DNA from: Liopterus haemorrhoidalis
Taxonomy: Eukaryota; Arthropoda; Insecta; Coleoptera; Dytiscidae
DNA length: 64,000 nt
Assembly: GCA_963971575.1 (NCBI GenBank)
Contig: OZ020620.1
Span: forward strand, 38,393,992 to 38,457,991
Reading direction: 5' to 3'
Positions 1-10,989 of this stretch are shown here, in pieces. The translations under genes were made by a program, and so were the position numbers. The notes under the pieces are model-generated. The model worked only from the letters and a program-made list of their open reading frames with translations. It was not told the origin of the DNA and made no database searches. Position 1 is the first letter of the stretch; each line of letters begins with the position of its first letter.

Positions 1-545
1 TCGTGGACACCATTTAAAATTAAAGCACGAGAAATACAACAAGCAACCGAGGCAACACTTTTTCACCAACCGTGTATTTGAACTGTGGAACTCTCTCCAG
101 GACGATGTCGTATCTGCCCCATCGATAAACGCTTTCAAAAAGAGAATTAGCCATCTATTCCCAATGTAATGGAAATAATTTAATTTATTAATTAGCAATT
201 TTGTTCTCTTGATTATTTTGTTCTTTTGTTCTTTTGATTATTTTGTTTTTTTTTTGATTATTTTGTTCTTTTGATTATTTTGTTCTTTTGATTATTTTGT
301 TCTCTTGATTATTTTGTTCTTTTGTTCTTTTGATTCTTTATTCTCTTGTTTATTTTGTTCTTTCGATTATTTTAAATATTATTTATAGTATAATGTTATA
401 TGCCTCATAATTTTGTAAATAATTGTACTATATATTATTTTCTAGTTTGTAAGTATAATTATGTAATTATTTTTCTTTGAGCATAACAAGCCTATGGCTT
501 TTGCTCTACTTTTTGTAATAATAATAAAATAATAATAATAATAAT
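1..545 (+). pseudogene. 3' end of a non-LTR retrotransposon (LINE)
   Basis: Plus-strand translation from the window edge ends with the C-terminal signature of a LINE ORF2: a HFFTNRVFELWNSL block, an AFKKRI segment and a stop near 168. A related block (HFLCNRVVDAWNSL) occurs at 45.5 kb. A 3' untranslated region follows with many copies of a GATTATTTTGTTCTTTT unit at about 225-360. It ends in an AATAATAAT tail at 517-550, as expected for target-primed insertion. The upstream part is outside the window. Confidence 0.65.
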
Positions 546-604
546 AAATAAACTTCATACGCGAATAAAGCTTATTATCTTAATCTTAATATAACGTACT
601 TTAC

Positions 605-759
605 CTGGAAAACTGAGTGTGGTTCTTCAATATCCGGCAGAACAGTTGGAGGTATAGTGGTAGGAAGATGCTCGACTGATGGCTGAAATATCCGTAGAGC
701 GCGGGCCAAACTGCTTAAGGTTGGCATATTGATATAGCCCCCAAGGGGCACCGTAAGTC
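605..759 (-). CDS. Single coding exon of an unidentified gene
   Basis: A 155-nt exon with good splice signals: acceptor ...GGTGTTTCAG before position 759 and donor CAG|GTAAAG below 605. It gives 2 nt plus 51 open codons, starting LTVPLGGYINMP and ending PHSVFQ, with a proline-rich middle. Composition and codon use look like real coding sequence rather than element remnant. I do not recognise the family. No neighbouring exon of the same gene is visible, so upstream exons could lie in the repeat-rich stretch and downstream ones before position 1. It does not fit the ferlin, whose stop codon lies about 25 kb away on the 5' side of this exon. Confidence 0.55.
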
Positions 760-1387
760 CTGAAACACCAAAAATATTATAAGAATAAATCAAATAAATC
801 AAATTCTAATAAATCAAATTTTTATTTCTGTACAGAACTTGACATTGGTGTTCTAAAAATATCAAGTATTTATAAAACAGAATTTGCTTCGTTTTTATAT
901 AAACAAATAGCATTTGAAAATGTGACAAACTTTGAAAGATAGAGATATAAATAAGTAAAAATAATATTTGTGCTTTTATGTCTTTAAAATAATATGTGAA
1001 GAGATGAAAGGTGGGGAATAAACATATAAATCATGAAAAACATAAAACAATATTCAGTTTTGGATGCAGAATTTAAATTAGGTACGTACAACTTTCAACA
1101 TTTTTGTACATGCGTTCACTTACACCTTGATAACTTCGTTATTATCAATCTTTTAAGTATAGTGTAAAATATTTTATGATTCTACGTGAAATGCTCTAAT
1201 TTATTATTCTAAAATAATTGATACATCACTATAAAACTCCGATGTTACGCACCCACAAACTTTATAATACAAAAACTATTACGTTTTTTTTAAAACAATT
1301 TAAGACACTACAAAGGTGATTAGTGTCCCTATACATTATAATTACATTAAATAATACATATTAATTAATCTAGTAAGTATATAAATA
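760..1387. other. AT-rich stretch, nothing recognised
   Basis: No ORF with family resemblance, no clear terminal repeats. Probably intron of the gene owning the 605-759 exon, or intergenic. Confidence 0.5.
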
Positions 1388-2570
1388 TACAGGGTGTTTG
1401 TTTGAAACGGGGCACCCCGAAAATCTTTATTTGTAAAGATACAAAAAATCTTCAGAACAAAAGTTAAACTAGACAAAAAGGCCCATCTAAAGGTTACTAT
1501 AGGAATTCGGAGGCACTTCCGGTTTCACCTGTCAACTTTTAATCTAGCATAGGGAATCGATAATTTTATATTTTTTTCCTAAAAGTACATTAAATTAGCT
1601 TTACAATGACACCAAAAAAACATATTTTTATGTTAACCATTTCAAAATGGCGACCATTTATTTACAAAATAATAATCAACATAAGTTTTACAAAGTTGAA
1701 CGTAGCAAGCTTTGAAAACAATACAAAAAAGAAACAAAATATCTCTAAAATAAACTATTTGACTGTTTATCTGATTCTGAATTAAATTGTAAACAATGCA
1801 ATTTCCATTCAAAATAAAATATTTTGAAGCGATTTTTGCCAAAATTGTGCAAAAAAATTTTTGTCCCACACCCTGTAGGCCAGACGGTTTAAACTAAAAA
1901 TCTGAAAAAATTCTAAGTAATGTACATTGGTGTAAACTGGAATAGTACAACAGGAATTTTTGATCAGATTACATTTTAGGAAAAAAACGCATTTTTTGTG
2001 ATTTTTGGCTAATAATGTACACAAGTTATAGCTTTGTAACACGCTACTCTGGAACGTGTATGCTGGTGTACTGGTTTTACGCTGGCTTTTCACCCAAGTA
2101 ACTCGATCCGAAAGGGATCAAACCATACGAGAAGAGACAATATTATTATTCGTTTTTTTTTTTTTTTTAAATTATTTTTTCAAAATTCTAGTTATATTTT
2201 GGCAAATGTTGCATTTAATTTTTAAAAGGGTAAATTTAATAACCAGTGGAAATTGTTTAAATTATAATTTAATTCTGTTTCAATGTACACGAAATCAGAG
2301 GGGCGGAACTTATAACAACCAATGGAAGCCATAGGCGCAATTTTTAAAATTTTTAATGAACCTTGCTATATAAAAAAAATACTGCACATATTTAGAAACC
2401 CAAATAATGGTATTAGGCGTTCGAATTAAAATTAACAAAAAAAAATATTTTAATTTAAAATTTGTTTTGGCATCCCAAATAATCATCATTCACTTACTAA
2501 ATACCTGCAAAACCCTGAAATGTGTGAAATTCACACTTCACATCAATTTTTTATATACAAGATTACAATT
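1388..2570. repeat. Dispersed repeat of the 'TACAGGGTGT' family, copy 1
   Basis: The stretch starts with a TA-CAGGGTGT motif at about 1389, carries CACACCCTGTAGG near 1865, and runs to a segment with a GTGTGAAATTCACAC inverted motif near 2522. The part 1850-2560 is repeated in inverted orientation at about 19640-20330. A 40-bp piece at 1768-1810 recurs at 6728-6770, and the GTGTGA...TCACAC piece recurs near 15775. The TA-flanked CAGGGTGT ends suggest a Tc1/mariner-related non-autonomous element. Borders are approximate. Confidence 0.5.
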
Positions 2571-3060
2571 ACCAACAAATAAATTATAGAAATTATGTAA
2601 TAAAATCACCAATAAAAAAATTGTTAGTGATTTGTGAAAAAAAGATTTCAGGCCTAGATCCTGTAGTCTACTCTAGCCTCGGAAATTTTTACCAGCTTCC
2701 TTTGTGTCTCGACGCCTCTGTAAATATTTATGACCGACGCAAGAACTTATACTACATATTTAACATATAATTATATTAAAAAGATGTAGGACGTATGTTT
2801 ACTTTTTTGAAATGTTTGCGTTGACTTGATATTAATTAATAGGCGAGCCATTAAGCAAACAATGTCATGGTTTATTTTCTATTTCATTCTACACTTTCCT
2901 CATCGTAAATACATTTCCTTAGCAGTTCCGTAATAATTTTCAACATCTACCAACCCAATTCTGTTGAATATAAACCTCTCTATTACTCCTAAAACACATT
3001 TTTCTTGCTCTAACAATAGCCAATTTCTAGAAAATTCCAAGTGCTGCATTTATTGGAATT

Positions 3061-3556
3061 TTTCTTTCCCCACCTCGAGGTTACTGACAGCTACTAAGCC
3101 GGATATAACCCTCCTGGATATCGAGACCAAACAGATGTTTGTGATCGAATTCTCGAGTCCAGCTGAGCAAAATATCTCTCAAGAAAGAGGTAAAGAAGTC
3201 CAAATATATGGATCTCTTGTCCGAGCTTAGAAAGCTGTATCCAGTGTATAAAGTTAAGCTTGTAGTCCTGATAGTTGGAGTTTTGGGTGGTATAAAAGAC
3301 TCCTATCGAAGGGAAATCGTGTCCATTCCATCCTGCAGATCTTCTGCCGCTTCTTTGATCTGCAGAATACAGAAAGCTTGAATCACTCCCATTATGCGGG
3401 CACTGGATCTGGCGTAATTTCTGCGTTTGCATATCGCTAGGGTTTGTAATGCATCGTGTGTATTTAGCTCCACTAGTCTCTAGTATTACGTTGCTCAAAA
3501 TGTTATTGAAATTTGAGAGTAGTGGACGCTTGTCAAGATTTGACAAATCTCAATAA
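3061..3556 (+). pseudogene. Restriction-like endonuclease domain of an R2/R4-type non-LTR element (relic)
   Basis: Plus-strand translation contains KPDITLLDIETKQMFVIEFS, which matches the PD-(D/E)XK core (PDI...D...IE) seen in the C-terminal restriction-like endonuclease of R2, R4 and NeSL-type elements. In a shifted frame it continues with LYPVYKVKLVVLIVGVLGG, the usual segment after that core. The ORF then breaks and the sequence ends in an AATAATAATAATAG tail at 3552-3567. There is at least one frameshift, and no reverse transcriptase is attached. Confidence 0.6.
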
Positions 3557-3911
3557 TAATAATAGTAAATTGATTTGTCCGTTTTTTTTTGTGTTATTCC
3601 ATATTAAAATAAATTAAAACACTAATTTCTATGCAAAATATCACTTTATTATTTAACTAATAACACGACTAGTTTCACCATACAATGGCTTTATCAAGTG
3701 ATTCAAATGATACGCATTTATATTGGTCAAACAGGAAGAAATTTCAATATTAGATTAAAGGAACACAATAGAGCATTTTATTCTGATTTGGACATATACC
3801 ACTCAACATTTAGTGACCATCTTAAAGATTGTTAACATATATCCAGCGGTTATTCTGTTGACATAAATTGTTTAAAACTATTACATTATGTTAATAAGGG
3901 TTATATACTAA

Positions 3912-4170
3912 GGCCCGGTCTTTCCACCTTCAGATAAAGTCCCAGGTAACGATCTGACAGATAAGGTTATTTGTAACTTCATCTGCTGAGTAAATGTCAT
4001 CCCTTCTTTCTATACAAATGTATCTATCGGATAGTTATCTAATGGATAATGAGACTGACGTATTGGATTCACTGACTGGTATTGACATTTATTCAGCAGA
4101 TGAAGTTACAAATAACCTTATCTGTCAGATAGTTACCTGGGACTTTAACTGAAGGTGGAAAGACCGGGCC
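3912..4170. mobile_element. PIF/Harbinger-type MITE, 259 bp, TSD TAA
   Basis: Termini GGCCCGGTCTTTCCACC and its complement, with inverted arms of roughly 90 bp, flanked by TAA on both sides (3909-3911 and 4171-4173). A three-base TAA duplication fits PIF/Harbinger. It interrupts the GIY-YIG frame of the surrounding Penelope-like element, which reads on correctly when the insertion is removed. Confidence 0.85.
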
Positions 4171-4209
4171 TAAATCTTCTTGAATCCCTTGAAATCTTTA
4201 AGCATCTGA

Positions 4210-4925
4210 GGCCGCGAACATACAGAAAGCTGGTAAATCAGCGCTGACCATGGGTACCGAAAACAAGCGTACTGGGTTACTGTTTGAGCACACGCTAAAC
4301 GCTGATATTGCATGTGACACTGACAGATGACATAACCTATATATTGAAGTTATTATTTATTTTTTCCTATTTATCGTACATTTTTTAATTATATTGGCCT
4401 AGCATAGAGTGAACGCTAGTTTTGAAAGTGTATAGGTACTCTTTCGTATATTGGCTCTGTTATATGTTGAAATAAGTGAAAATGGCGAGTTCTGATCCTT
4501 TGGATGCTCATCTTTGAATGAGTCAAGAAGAACAACAGTGAAGTTGTTCTTCTTGAAGAACAAAGAAGTGAACAACTCATCTTTGGATGAGTTGTTTCTA
4601 ACAGAATCACTACATTTAAAAATTGAACCAAAAAGAAAAGGTATACATGCAATAAACCAAGAGAGACATAAATATGGGGAATACCACCACCTTTTCCCTC
4701 AATTAAAAGAAGATGATGCAAGATTTTTTAAATATTTTTTTGTTTCGGCGCTGACAACAAGCTGCTTAAACTGCTTAAACGTTTCGGTAAGCGGGTAGCC
4801 GAAACCGACCGGCGCCGACCAGTTCACAGCGTGTGCGGTTATATTTGAAAACATGGACAGATACAGCGGCAGATCAGCGCTTATTGCCAGTAAAGCCGGT
4901 GCCGGCTTTCTGTATGTTCGCGGCC
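4210..4925 (+). mobile_element. Harbinger deletion derivative, 716 bp, TSD TGA
   Basis: Ends are GGCCGCGAACATACAGAAAG and its complement, flanked by TGA (4207-4209, 4926-4928). Inside, a plus-strand ORF (about 4514-4798) has INQERHKYGEYHHLFPQLK followed by DDARFFKYFF. This resembles the N-terminal region of PIF/Harbinger nucleases, where a GEYHHL motif precedes the catalytic domain. The catalytic part is gone. It lies in the same Penelope-like reading frame as the 3912 MITE. Confidence 0.7.
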
Positions 4926-5128
4926 TGAAGCAGGGCGTACCGGTTCTCAATGAACAAACAGATTTGGTTTAATCCCCAATTTTCCAAGTATTTGTTAATT
5001 AGGATTTTTCGGTACTGTTAATATATAAGGGCTGTACATTGAATGTTCTCCATTCATTACATTATTTGAATCACTTGATAATACCATTGTATGGTGAAAC
5101 TAGTCGTGTTATTAGTTAAATAATAAAG

Positions 5129-6244
5129 ATTAGTAATTTAACGTCCAATTTTGAATATAGGTAGAAATAGGAAATAATTTCACTCAGCTTTTTGGACAAG
5201 AAGCGTTTATTTTAACAAAACACAACGTTTCGCCAACAACATTGTTGGCTTCTTCAGGTGCTATAACAAAAACATCATCCTAGAAAACAATCTTATACAA
5301 TCAATAAAGACAATTTACCTATGTTAGTTAAACGTAGCTATAACAGACTGTACATCAATCAACTCCAAGGATGGTGAATTGCAGAAATTCATTGACAATA
5401 ATGTGTATATGAAGAAAACAGACCATAGGAAAACAGGACTTAAATTTCAATTAAATATTGTAATATAATGATCAAAAATAGAAACTATTATTTAAATTTT
5501 ACAATTCAAAACGATACTAAATAAACTATAAAACTGTCCAATATTAATTTATTAATAAATACAATGATATCAAGTTTTATTAACGCATCAATATGACAGG
5601 CTGCGACACTATCCCCCCTGACAACTTGGTACGCACAAATCAACAGAGTTGACAGTGGCCCACCCTCTACAACATAATGCACCGATAACCCTTGAAATCA
5701 TGAAATTTTCACAACCAACAACTCAGTGAAAAGAACCAAAATGAAGTAATGAGCTTCGGAGCAATCATACAATTCAACGTACCAATCTCTCAAAACAATG
5801 GTACTCACAAAGTAATGAGAAAAGATGGTATATCAAGTCCAAAACCCAAAACCCTTAAAGATCCATACAACCAATTTAAATACAATTAAAATTGCAAGAA
5901 ATAATAAAAAACAAAATTTAAACCGGTACAGACACCGGAAAAACCAGAACAGTAACAGTTGGAAACCTAGAAAGATATAGAGTATTAAATCTTCATATAC
6001 ACATTATTGTCAATGAATTTCTGCAATTCACCATCCTTGGAGATGATTGATGTACAGCCTGTTATAGCTACGTTTAACTAACATAGGTAAATTGTCTTTA
6101 TTGATTGTATAAGATTGTTTTCTAGTATGATGTTATTGTTATAGCACCTGAAGAAGCCAACAATGTTGTTGGCGAAACGTTGTGTTTTGTTAAAATAAAC
6201 GCTTCTTGTCCAAAAAGCTGAGTGAACATATTTCCTATTTCTAC
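5129..6244. mobile_element. Second Penelope-like element with 255-bp inverted arms
   Basis: Arms 5161-5415 and 5990-6244 are inverted copies, each about 255 bp, around a 574-bp AT-rich core with no protein match. A 13-bp direct duplication TTAAATAATAAAG flanks the unit (5116-5128 and 6245-6257) and lies inside the terminal repeat of the outer Penelope-like element. The arm motif CCTGAAGAAGCC...GGCGAAAC resembles the pseudo-LTR motif of Penelope-like elements. No reverse transcriptase or endonuclease remains in it, so the family call rests on arm structure and this motif. Confidence 0.55.
6148..6178 (+). other. Hammerhead-like core motif in a Penelope pseudo-LTR
   Basis: CTGAAGA, a 7-bp stem (GCCAACA / TGTTGGC, loop ATGT), then GAAAC. 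This matches the CUGANGA-stem II-GAAA layout of hammerhead ribozymes, which are reported in Penelope-like elements. One extra A sits between CTGAAGA and the stem, and I find no convincing stem I, so activity is doubtful. A complementary-strand copy lies at 5227-5257 in the other arm. Confidence 0.3.
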
Positions 6245-6289
6245 TTAAATAATAAAGTGATATTTTGCATAAAAATTATTTTTATTTAT

Positions 6290-8792
6290 AATAATAGTCT
6301 TCTCTGTTAAAGGAATTAATTTTCACTTCCTTTTTTGTATTCTTCAGTCTAATTTCTGGTCCCAAAGTGTTTGTTCCAGGACTTGGATGTTATTGCACTT
6401 GGTTTTACCCCCCCCCCTATCGGTCGACACAGGTGCAAATATTGTCACGCTTATTTTCATTCACCTTGTGTCATTATGCTGAAATCCACGTACACTTTTA
6501 GATGACTACTTCAGTTCTCATTTTTGCAGATTTTCAGTAGATTTATTCCTTAGTTTCTTATTATGTACTTGACATTCTCTGGGAAAACTTACCTTTCAAC
6601 TGACCACGGAAAATGTATATAATTTCTTTTTTGCATATGCTCAGTTGATGCGAACATATGATATGTTATCAGCTGTTCAAATGTACAGATTATTCATCCG
6701 CATGTGCAATATGGAAAAATAATGATTCTGAATTAAATTGTAAACAATGCAATTTCCATTCAAATATCGTGAACTTGAATCGCGTAATTATGTAACATTT
6801 ATGTGTAAATTAAATTGTATAACCTAGAAAATTGTAAGAAAAGAAAAATTGTTACGGGCTTGTGGCACTGAAAGATTCACAATATTTTTGCAAATTTCGT
6901 GCTAGCATCAATAGAGGTAGTGTAACATGTAACGTAACAATGAAGCCTATTTCAATCGTTTAAGCGGAATTACATTTCGAAATCTAGTAATTTTTAACGG
7001 TTAAATCGGGCTTTTGGCCATTTTGTTTAACAAAAGTCCGATTAAATATTTAAGAAGTGAGCTCGTGCCAACTAAAAAAAAAACAAATAAAAATTTCCTT
7101 TAGTTCTGCTTAATCCAAGAAAATAAACTATACCTCGTATAATAAGAGCTAAACAGGTGCGCACCGAAATTTTTTTCTTGGGGTTGTTCAGAAGTCGAAA
7201 TGTTTTCTTAGCTAGCTCACGTTAGTGAAAAGAAAAATGTGTCAATAAAAAGGTGTTTTTTATGGTTTGGAGGGTAGGGATCATGTCCGGCATCCCCCCC
7301 TCCCCAGAGTGTGTGACTAGAACCAAAAATAAAGGACGAACATAAATTTTATGTTATTTTGACCCTCTAGTGCCCAAATTTTTTTTTTGCCAAAAAATTA
7401 TACTAGGGTTTAAAGGATTTACATATGCTAAAAAATCAGCTGTGGCCACCACAGGACCGACCGCCATCATAAAGTACTTGTATAAAATACATTCTAGCAG
7501 TAGAGTAGAAATAACTTGGCCTAATATTTTCTAACAGAGATATTATTTATCATGATCATGGAAACGTTACATATAAGTCTGAAAAAGTTGAGACTTTTTC
7601 AAATTTTTTTCATTTTATCAAAAAATGTCTTAAATAAAAGTTGTTAGTTGCTTTTATAGCAACTTTTATTTAATAATATTTTTCTAAAAATTTTTCTGTT
7701 GTGCAATATTCGCAAAAATCTTAAAATCGACACGAGTAAACTCCCATTTTTAGTCAACCGATTTTTACCAAAAGTTGATCAACTTGTGCCATTGATGGCA
7801 GAAGCTTAAATATGAAGCTATAAAAATCCTTTCAGCCGAATTTGCTCTGCACGTGTACACAGACCGACAGACGGACGGACGGACAGACAGACGGGCAGAC
7901 GGACAGATGGACGGACAGACAGACCGACAGACATCATGCTAAAAATAGTCAAAACGTTATGTAGGGACCTCAATTCGTGGAGATCCATCAAAATCTCAAA
8001 ACGTCAAATCGGTATGATCACAATACGTCCCTTATATATGTTGGCAGTCGGTAAAAAGTTAATATGGGAAAAATATCAATATTTCTTTTATTTTTCTGGT
8101 GTATTTATTATTTAAGAATAACAATCCTTTCTGTTCTGTAAATTGTTTAAATTTTTTAAAAAAATATGTAATGTAAATCGAATATTCGTAATACGTAAAC
8201 TTGCACTTGCACTCAAGTGACTAGTGTAATTTAAAAGTGTTTCATTGTGCAGTCCTTTGTAGGCGGCCACGGGCATTTCTATGAAATTTGCTTGATCTAC
8301 CTCGAGGTGGTATTGGGCACTAGAGAATTAAAATAGTAAATTTTAGGAGTGCTTTGAGCTTTATTGTATAATTTTTGCTCTTCTGAGAAGTATGATAAGA
8401 AAGTGCGTATATTTCTAGGAATTTTAAATTTTCTAGAAATTACTAACCGTTTTCATGTTAAGTGTTGTATTGGTTTTACATGTCGGTCCCACGCAGCATG
8501 AAGCATCTTTCCATTTAGGCATATTACGTACCTAATCATCAATAATTACTGGATATTATCTTTGAATAGCTTCAACATGCAACAATATCTGAACTGACGT
8601 GGCTCTCTTTTTATGATTAAAAGTCATTCACATCGAACAAGCCGCGTACGTGGGACTAAACAAATAGCGCTCTAATGAAATCAAAAATTCATTTTATCTG
8701 ATATTATATTGTGTAAGATTACAGGAATTTTATATATTAATGCAATATTTATTACTTAGTTATTAAAATATCAAATTCATAAAAGTATTTAA
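6290..8792. other. Non-coding stretch with short repeat fragments
   Basis: No supported gene. It holds a fragment at 6930-7060 resembling the MITE-like sequences near 41.4 and 56.9 kb (CGTTTAAGCGGAA..., TTTTGTTTAACAAAA), and a hairpin near 7638-7670 (AATAAAAGTTG / CAACTTTTATT). The 40-bp match to the 1768 repeat is at 6728-6770. Confidence 0.4.
7857..7932. repeat. GACA/GACG microsatellite
   Basis: Run of GACA, GACG and GATG tetramers, about 76 bp. Similar short GACAGACAGGCA runs occur at about 20600 and 27970 next to a shared CATACCTACAAAACCCTA segment, so this is a recurring element-internal tract. Confidence 0.8.
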
Positions 8793-8999
8793 CCTTAGCC
8801 GGACCAAAATAATTTTGATTTTTTTGTGACCAAAAATGGGTCATACGTGACCCACTTTTCAAAATCTGTTTAAGACCCATATTTCAAGTTTTATATTTAT
8901 GTCCACTTAAGGGGCCTATTCTGTAACTTTTAACAAGATCTTAAGATGTTACTTTTACTTGTACGTAGTATGTTTTCATAGTGAGATCTGTCGAGATGA

Positions 9000-10010
9000 G
9001 TGTGCTTTTACATAAAGAATAGATCTCAGGCTGTTGCTCTAAATGGATTTATTTCTAAATATTTTTATACCACGTCCGGTGTTCCGCAAGGGTCGCACCT
9101 TGGACCATTACTTTTTATTGTTTTTATTAATGATATAAACGAATGTTTTCATCACTCAAATTTTCTCTTATACGCCGACGATTTAAAAATATTTAGAACA
9201 ATATCTTCTTTAACGGATTGTGTCATAATGCAACAGGAACTGTCTAACTTACATACTTACTGCGTTAATAATAAACTTCATCTCAACTATGAAAAATGTT
9301 ATCAAATAACTTTCTCCAAAAATATTAACTTAATCCAGAATCACTATAACATCGATACCAACTTGCTAAAGGAAGTATCTGTTATAAAAGACTTGGGAAT
9401 GTATTTTGATCAAAAATTTCTATTCAATGTACATATTGATCATGTGTGTAAGAAAGCGTACCAGAATCTAGGATTTATATTTAGAACATGCAAAATATTT
9501 AAAAATCACCATAAATTTATAACACTTTATAACGCCTTTGTCTTATGCCATTTAAATTATTGTTCCGTTATATGGAATCCCAGATATAATGTATATGATC
9601 GTCGCTTAGAATCAATTCAAAAGAAATTTCTGAATTATTTGAGTTATCGCTTCCCAATATCACATGTTTCATACTTATCAAGATGTTATTATTTCAAAAT
9701 GATTACCTTGCATTGCAGACGCATGAACAATGATGTAATGTTTCTTACTAAAATTATTAAAATCTTAATTGATTCACCGTATCTCCTTATGAATATAAAT
9801 TTAAATATACCACTTCGCAACTTAAGAAATAAATACCTTTTTAGACAACCTTTTGCTAGGAGTAACTATGCCCAAAACGCCCCCTTAAACCGATTAGTTT
9901 CTACTTTTAATAATATATTATTGGAGGCAGATCCGTTTCATTTGAGTTTAAACACTATAAAACGTCGCCTTCATACATTTAGTGTTCAAAGCACTATTAA
10001 TGAAAATTAA
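9000..10010 (+). pseudogene. 5'-truncated LINE reverse transcriptase ORF
   Basis: An open frame of 336 residues with no internal stop. It has GVPQGSHLGPLLFIVFINDI near residue 28 and the catalytic LLYADDLKIFR near residue 56, followed by thumb and C-terminal regions typical of Jockey/CR1-type LINEs. The fingers and part of the palm with the first catalytic aspartate are missing, so it cannot be functional. An (AAAT)n tail follows at 10168. Start 9000 is simply the first ATG in a truncated frame. Confidence 0.75.
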
Positions 10011-10167
10011 TTCATTCTTCTGTATATATATTTGTTTTTTTTTTATTTCTCAATTATCCAATTACCGTCTTAATGGCTTAATTTGTTAAATATTAAGTTA
10101 CTATATTGTAATGTATAGCAATCGAAGTTGTAGTTTTTAGGTTCGTCCTGTATACAACTCAATTTCA

Positions 10168-10238
<71 letters not shown>

Positions 10239-10241
10239 ATA
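10168..10241 (+). repeat. (AAAT)n tail of the LINE
   Basis: About 18 uninterrupted AAAT units directly downstream of the LINE 3' region, consistent with a target-primed tail expanded as a microsatellite. Confidence 0.9.
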
Positions 10242-10365
10242 GTAACCTGTCAATTTAACACCATGTCAAAAATCACAGAATAGGGGTCTAAATAATTTAA
10301 TTTTGAATAATAAAAGTGAGTAAAGCATTATAAAAAAATGTATTTATGACATTGCCAACTTACAT

Positions 10366-10480
10366 GAAATTCATAAATGTAATATATAACAAAATAAAAT
10401 AATTACATAGACATAAAAATCAAACAGAATTCATTAATGTAATATATAACAAAATATAATCATTACATAGACACAAAAAT
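10366..10480. repeat. 60-bp tandem duplication
   Basis: Two copies of a 60-bp AT-rich unit, each containing AATGTAATATATAACAAAAT and ATTACATAGACA, differing at few positions. Lies in the piggyBac-like interior. Confidence 0.75.
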
Positions 10481-10989
10481 ATAATTACATATAATATATC
10501 AGAAGAATTTTAATTATCCTCCATCTTCATTTTTTTGGCAGTAATTGCAAGTAATTTGTTTTATTGCTATTGCAGTTGAATGTTTTGGACAAACAAATAA
10601 TACAAACAGAACAGTATCTTAGCTCGGTCAATTGAGATATGATGAAAAAGCAACTGTGAAACTAATAAACTTGTCAAAACTTGCATTATTGCAGGTGAGT
10701 AATTACGCATTACGAATGGATATAAGACATTACTAACAAATCCCAAAATCGGGTCAGGCTAGACCCGTACTGTAAAACAAGAAATCTACTTGATGAAAAA
10801 AAAAGTTTATCATCATAAAATAAATAGTTATAATATATAGGGTCCTAGTACGACATTAAATAAAAGAGTTATTTAAAAAATTCAACTTTCGGGTCAAATT
10901 TGACCCATAAATGGTCCGGCAAGGGTTAACCAACTCTCGAAAACAAAGAAGCAACTGTAAATGGCACCCTGTTAAATATTCTTCTAAGC

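Larger units (their letters stand above)
3632..6275 (+). mobile_element. Penelope-like element with nested insertions
   Basis: A GIY-YIG endonuclease fragment (YIGQTGRNFNIRLKEH) starts at about 3711 on the plus strand. Its frame resumes after two inserted elements (3912-4170 and 4210-4925) and ends near 4972. About 75 bp of terminal sequence at 3632-3707, containing a CACGACTAGTTTCACCAT block, recurs inverted at 5062-5128 and continues at 6258 after a third insertion. Inverted terminal pseudo-LTRs and a GIY-YIG domain are hallmarks of Penelope-like elements. The reverse transcriptase part is missing, so this is a truncated copy. Confidence 0.65.
8911..10288. mobile_element. Harbinger-like TIR element carrying a LINE
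   Basis: Ends GGGGCCTATTCTGT and the complement of ACAGAATAGGGGTC (14 bp with two mismatches), flanked by TAA (8908-8910, 10289-10291). The only coding content is the LINE at 9000-10010, so the element itself is non-autonomous. Confidence 0.5.
8793..10925. mobile_element. piggyBac-like element, TTAA flanks, with nested insertions
   Basis: Flanked by TTAA at 8789-8792 and 10926-10929. Ends CCTTAGCCGGACCA and the complement of TGGTCCGGCAAGGG form imperfect terminal inverted repeats of the CCCTT-type known in piggyBac. Subterminal GGGTCA/TGACCC motifs occur near both ends (8838-8857, 10890-10908). No piggyBac transposase is left. The interior is taken up by a Harbinger-like element with a LINE inside it. 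Confidence 0.65.

Noticed and set aside
4699..4950. Minus-strand 83-residue ORF
   Set aside because: It lies across the terminus of the Harbinger derivative and has no family resemblance.
7857..7932. Short regularly repeated GACA units as a CRISPR-like array
   Set aside because: The units are contiguous tetramers with no unique spacers; it is a microsatellite in eukaryotic DNA.
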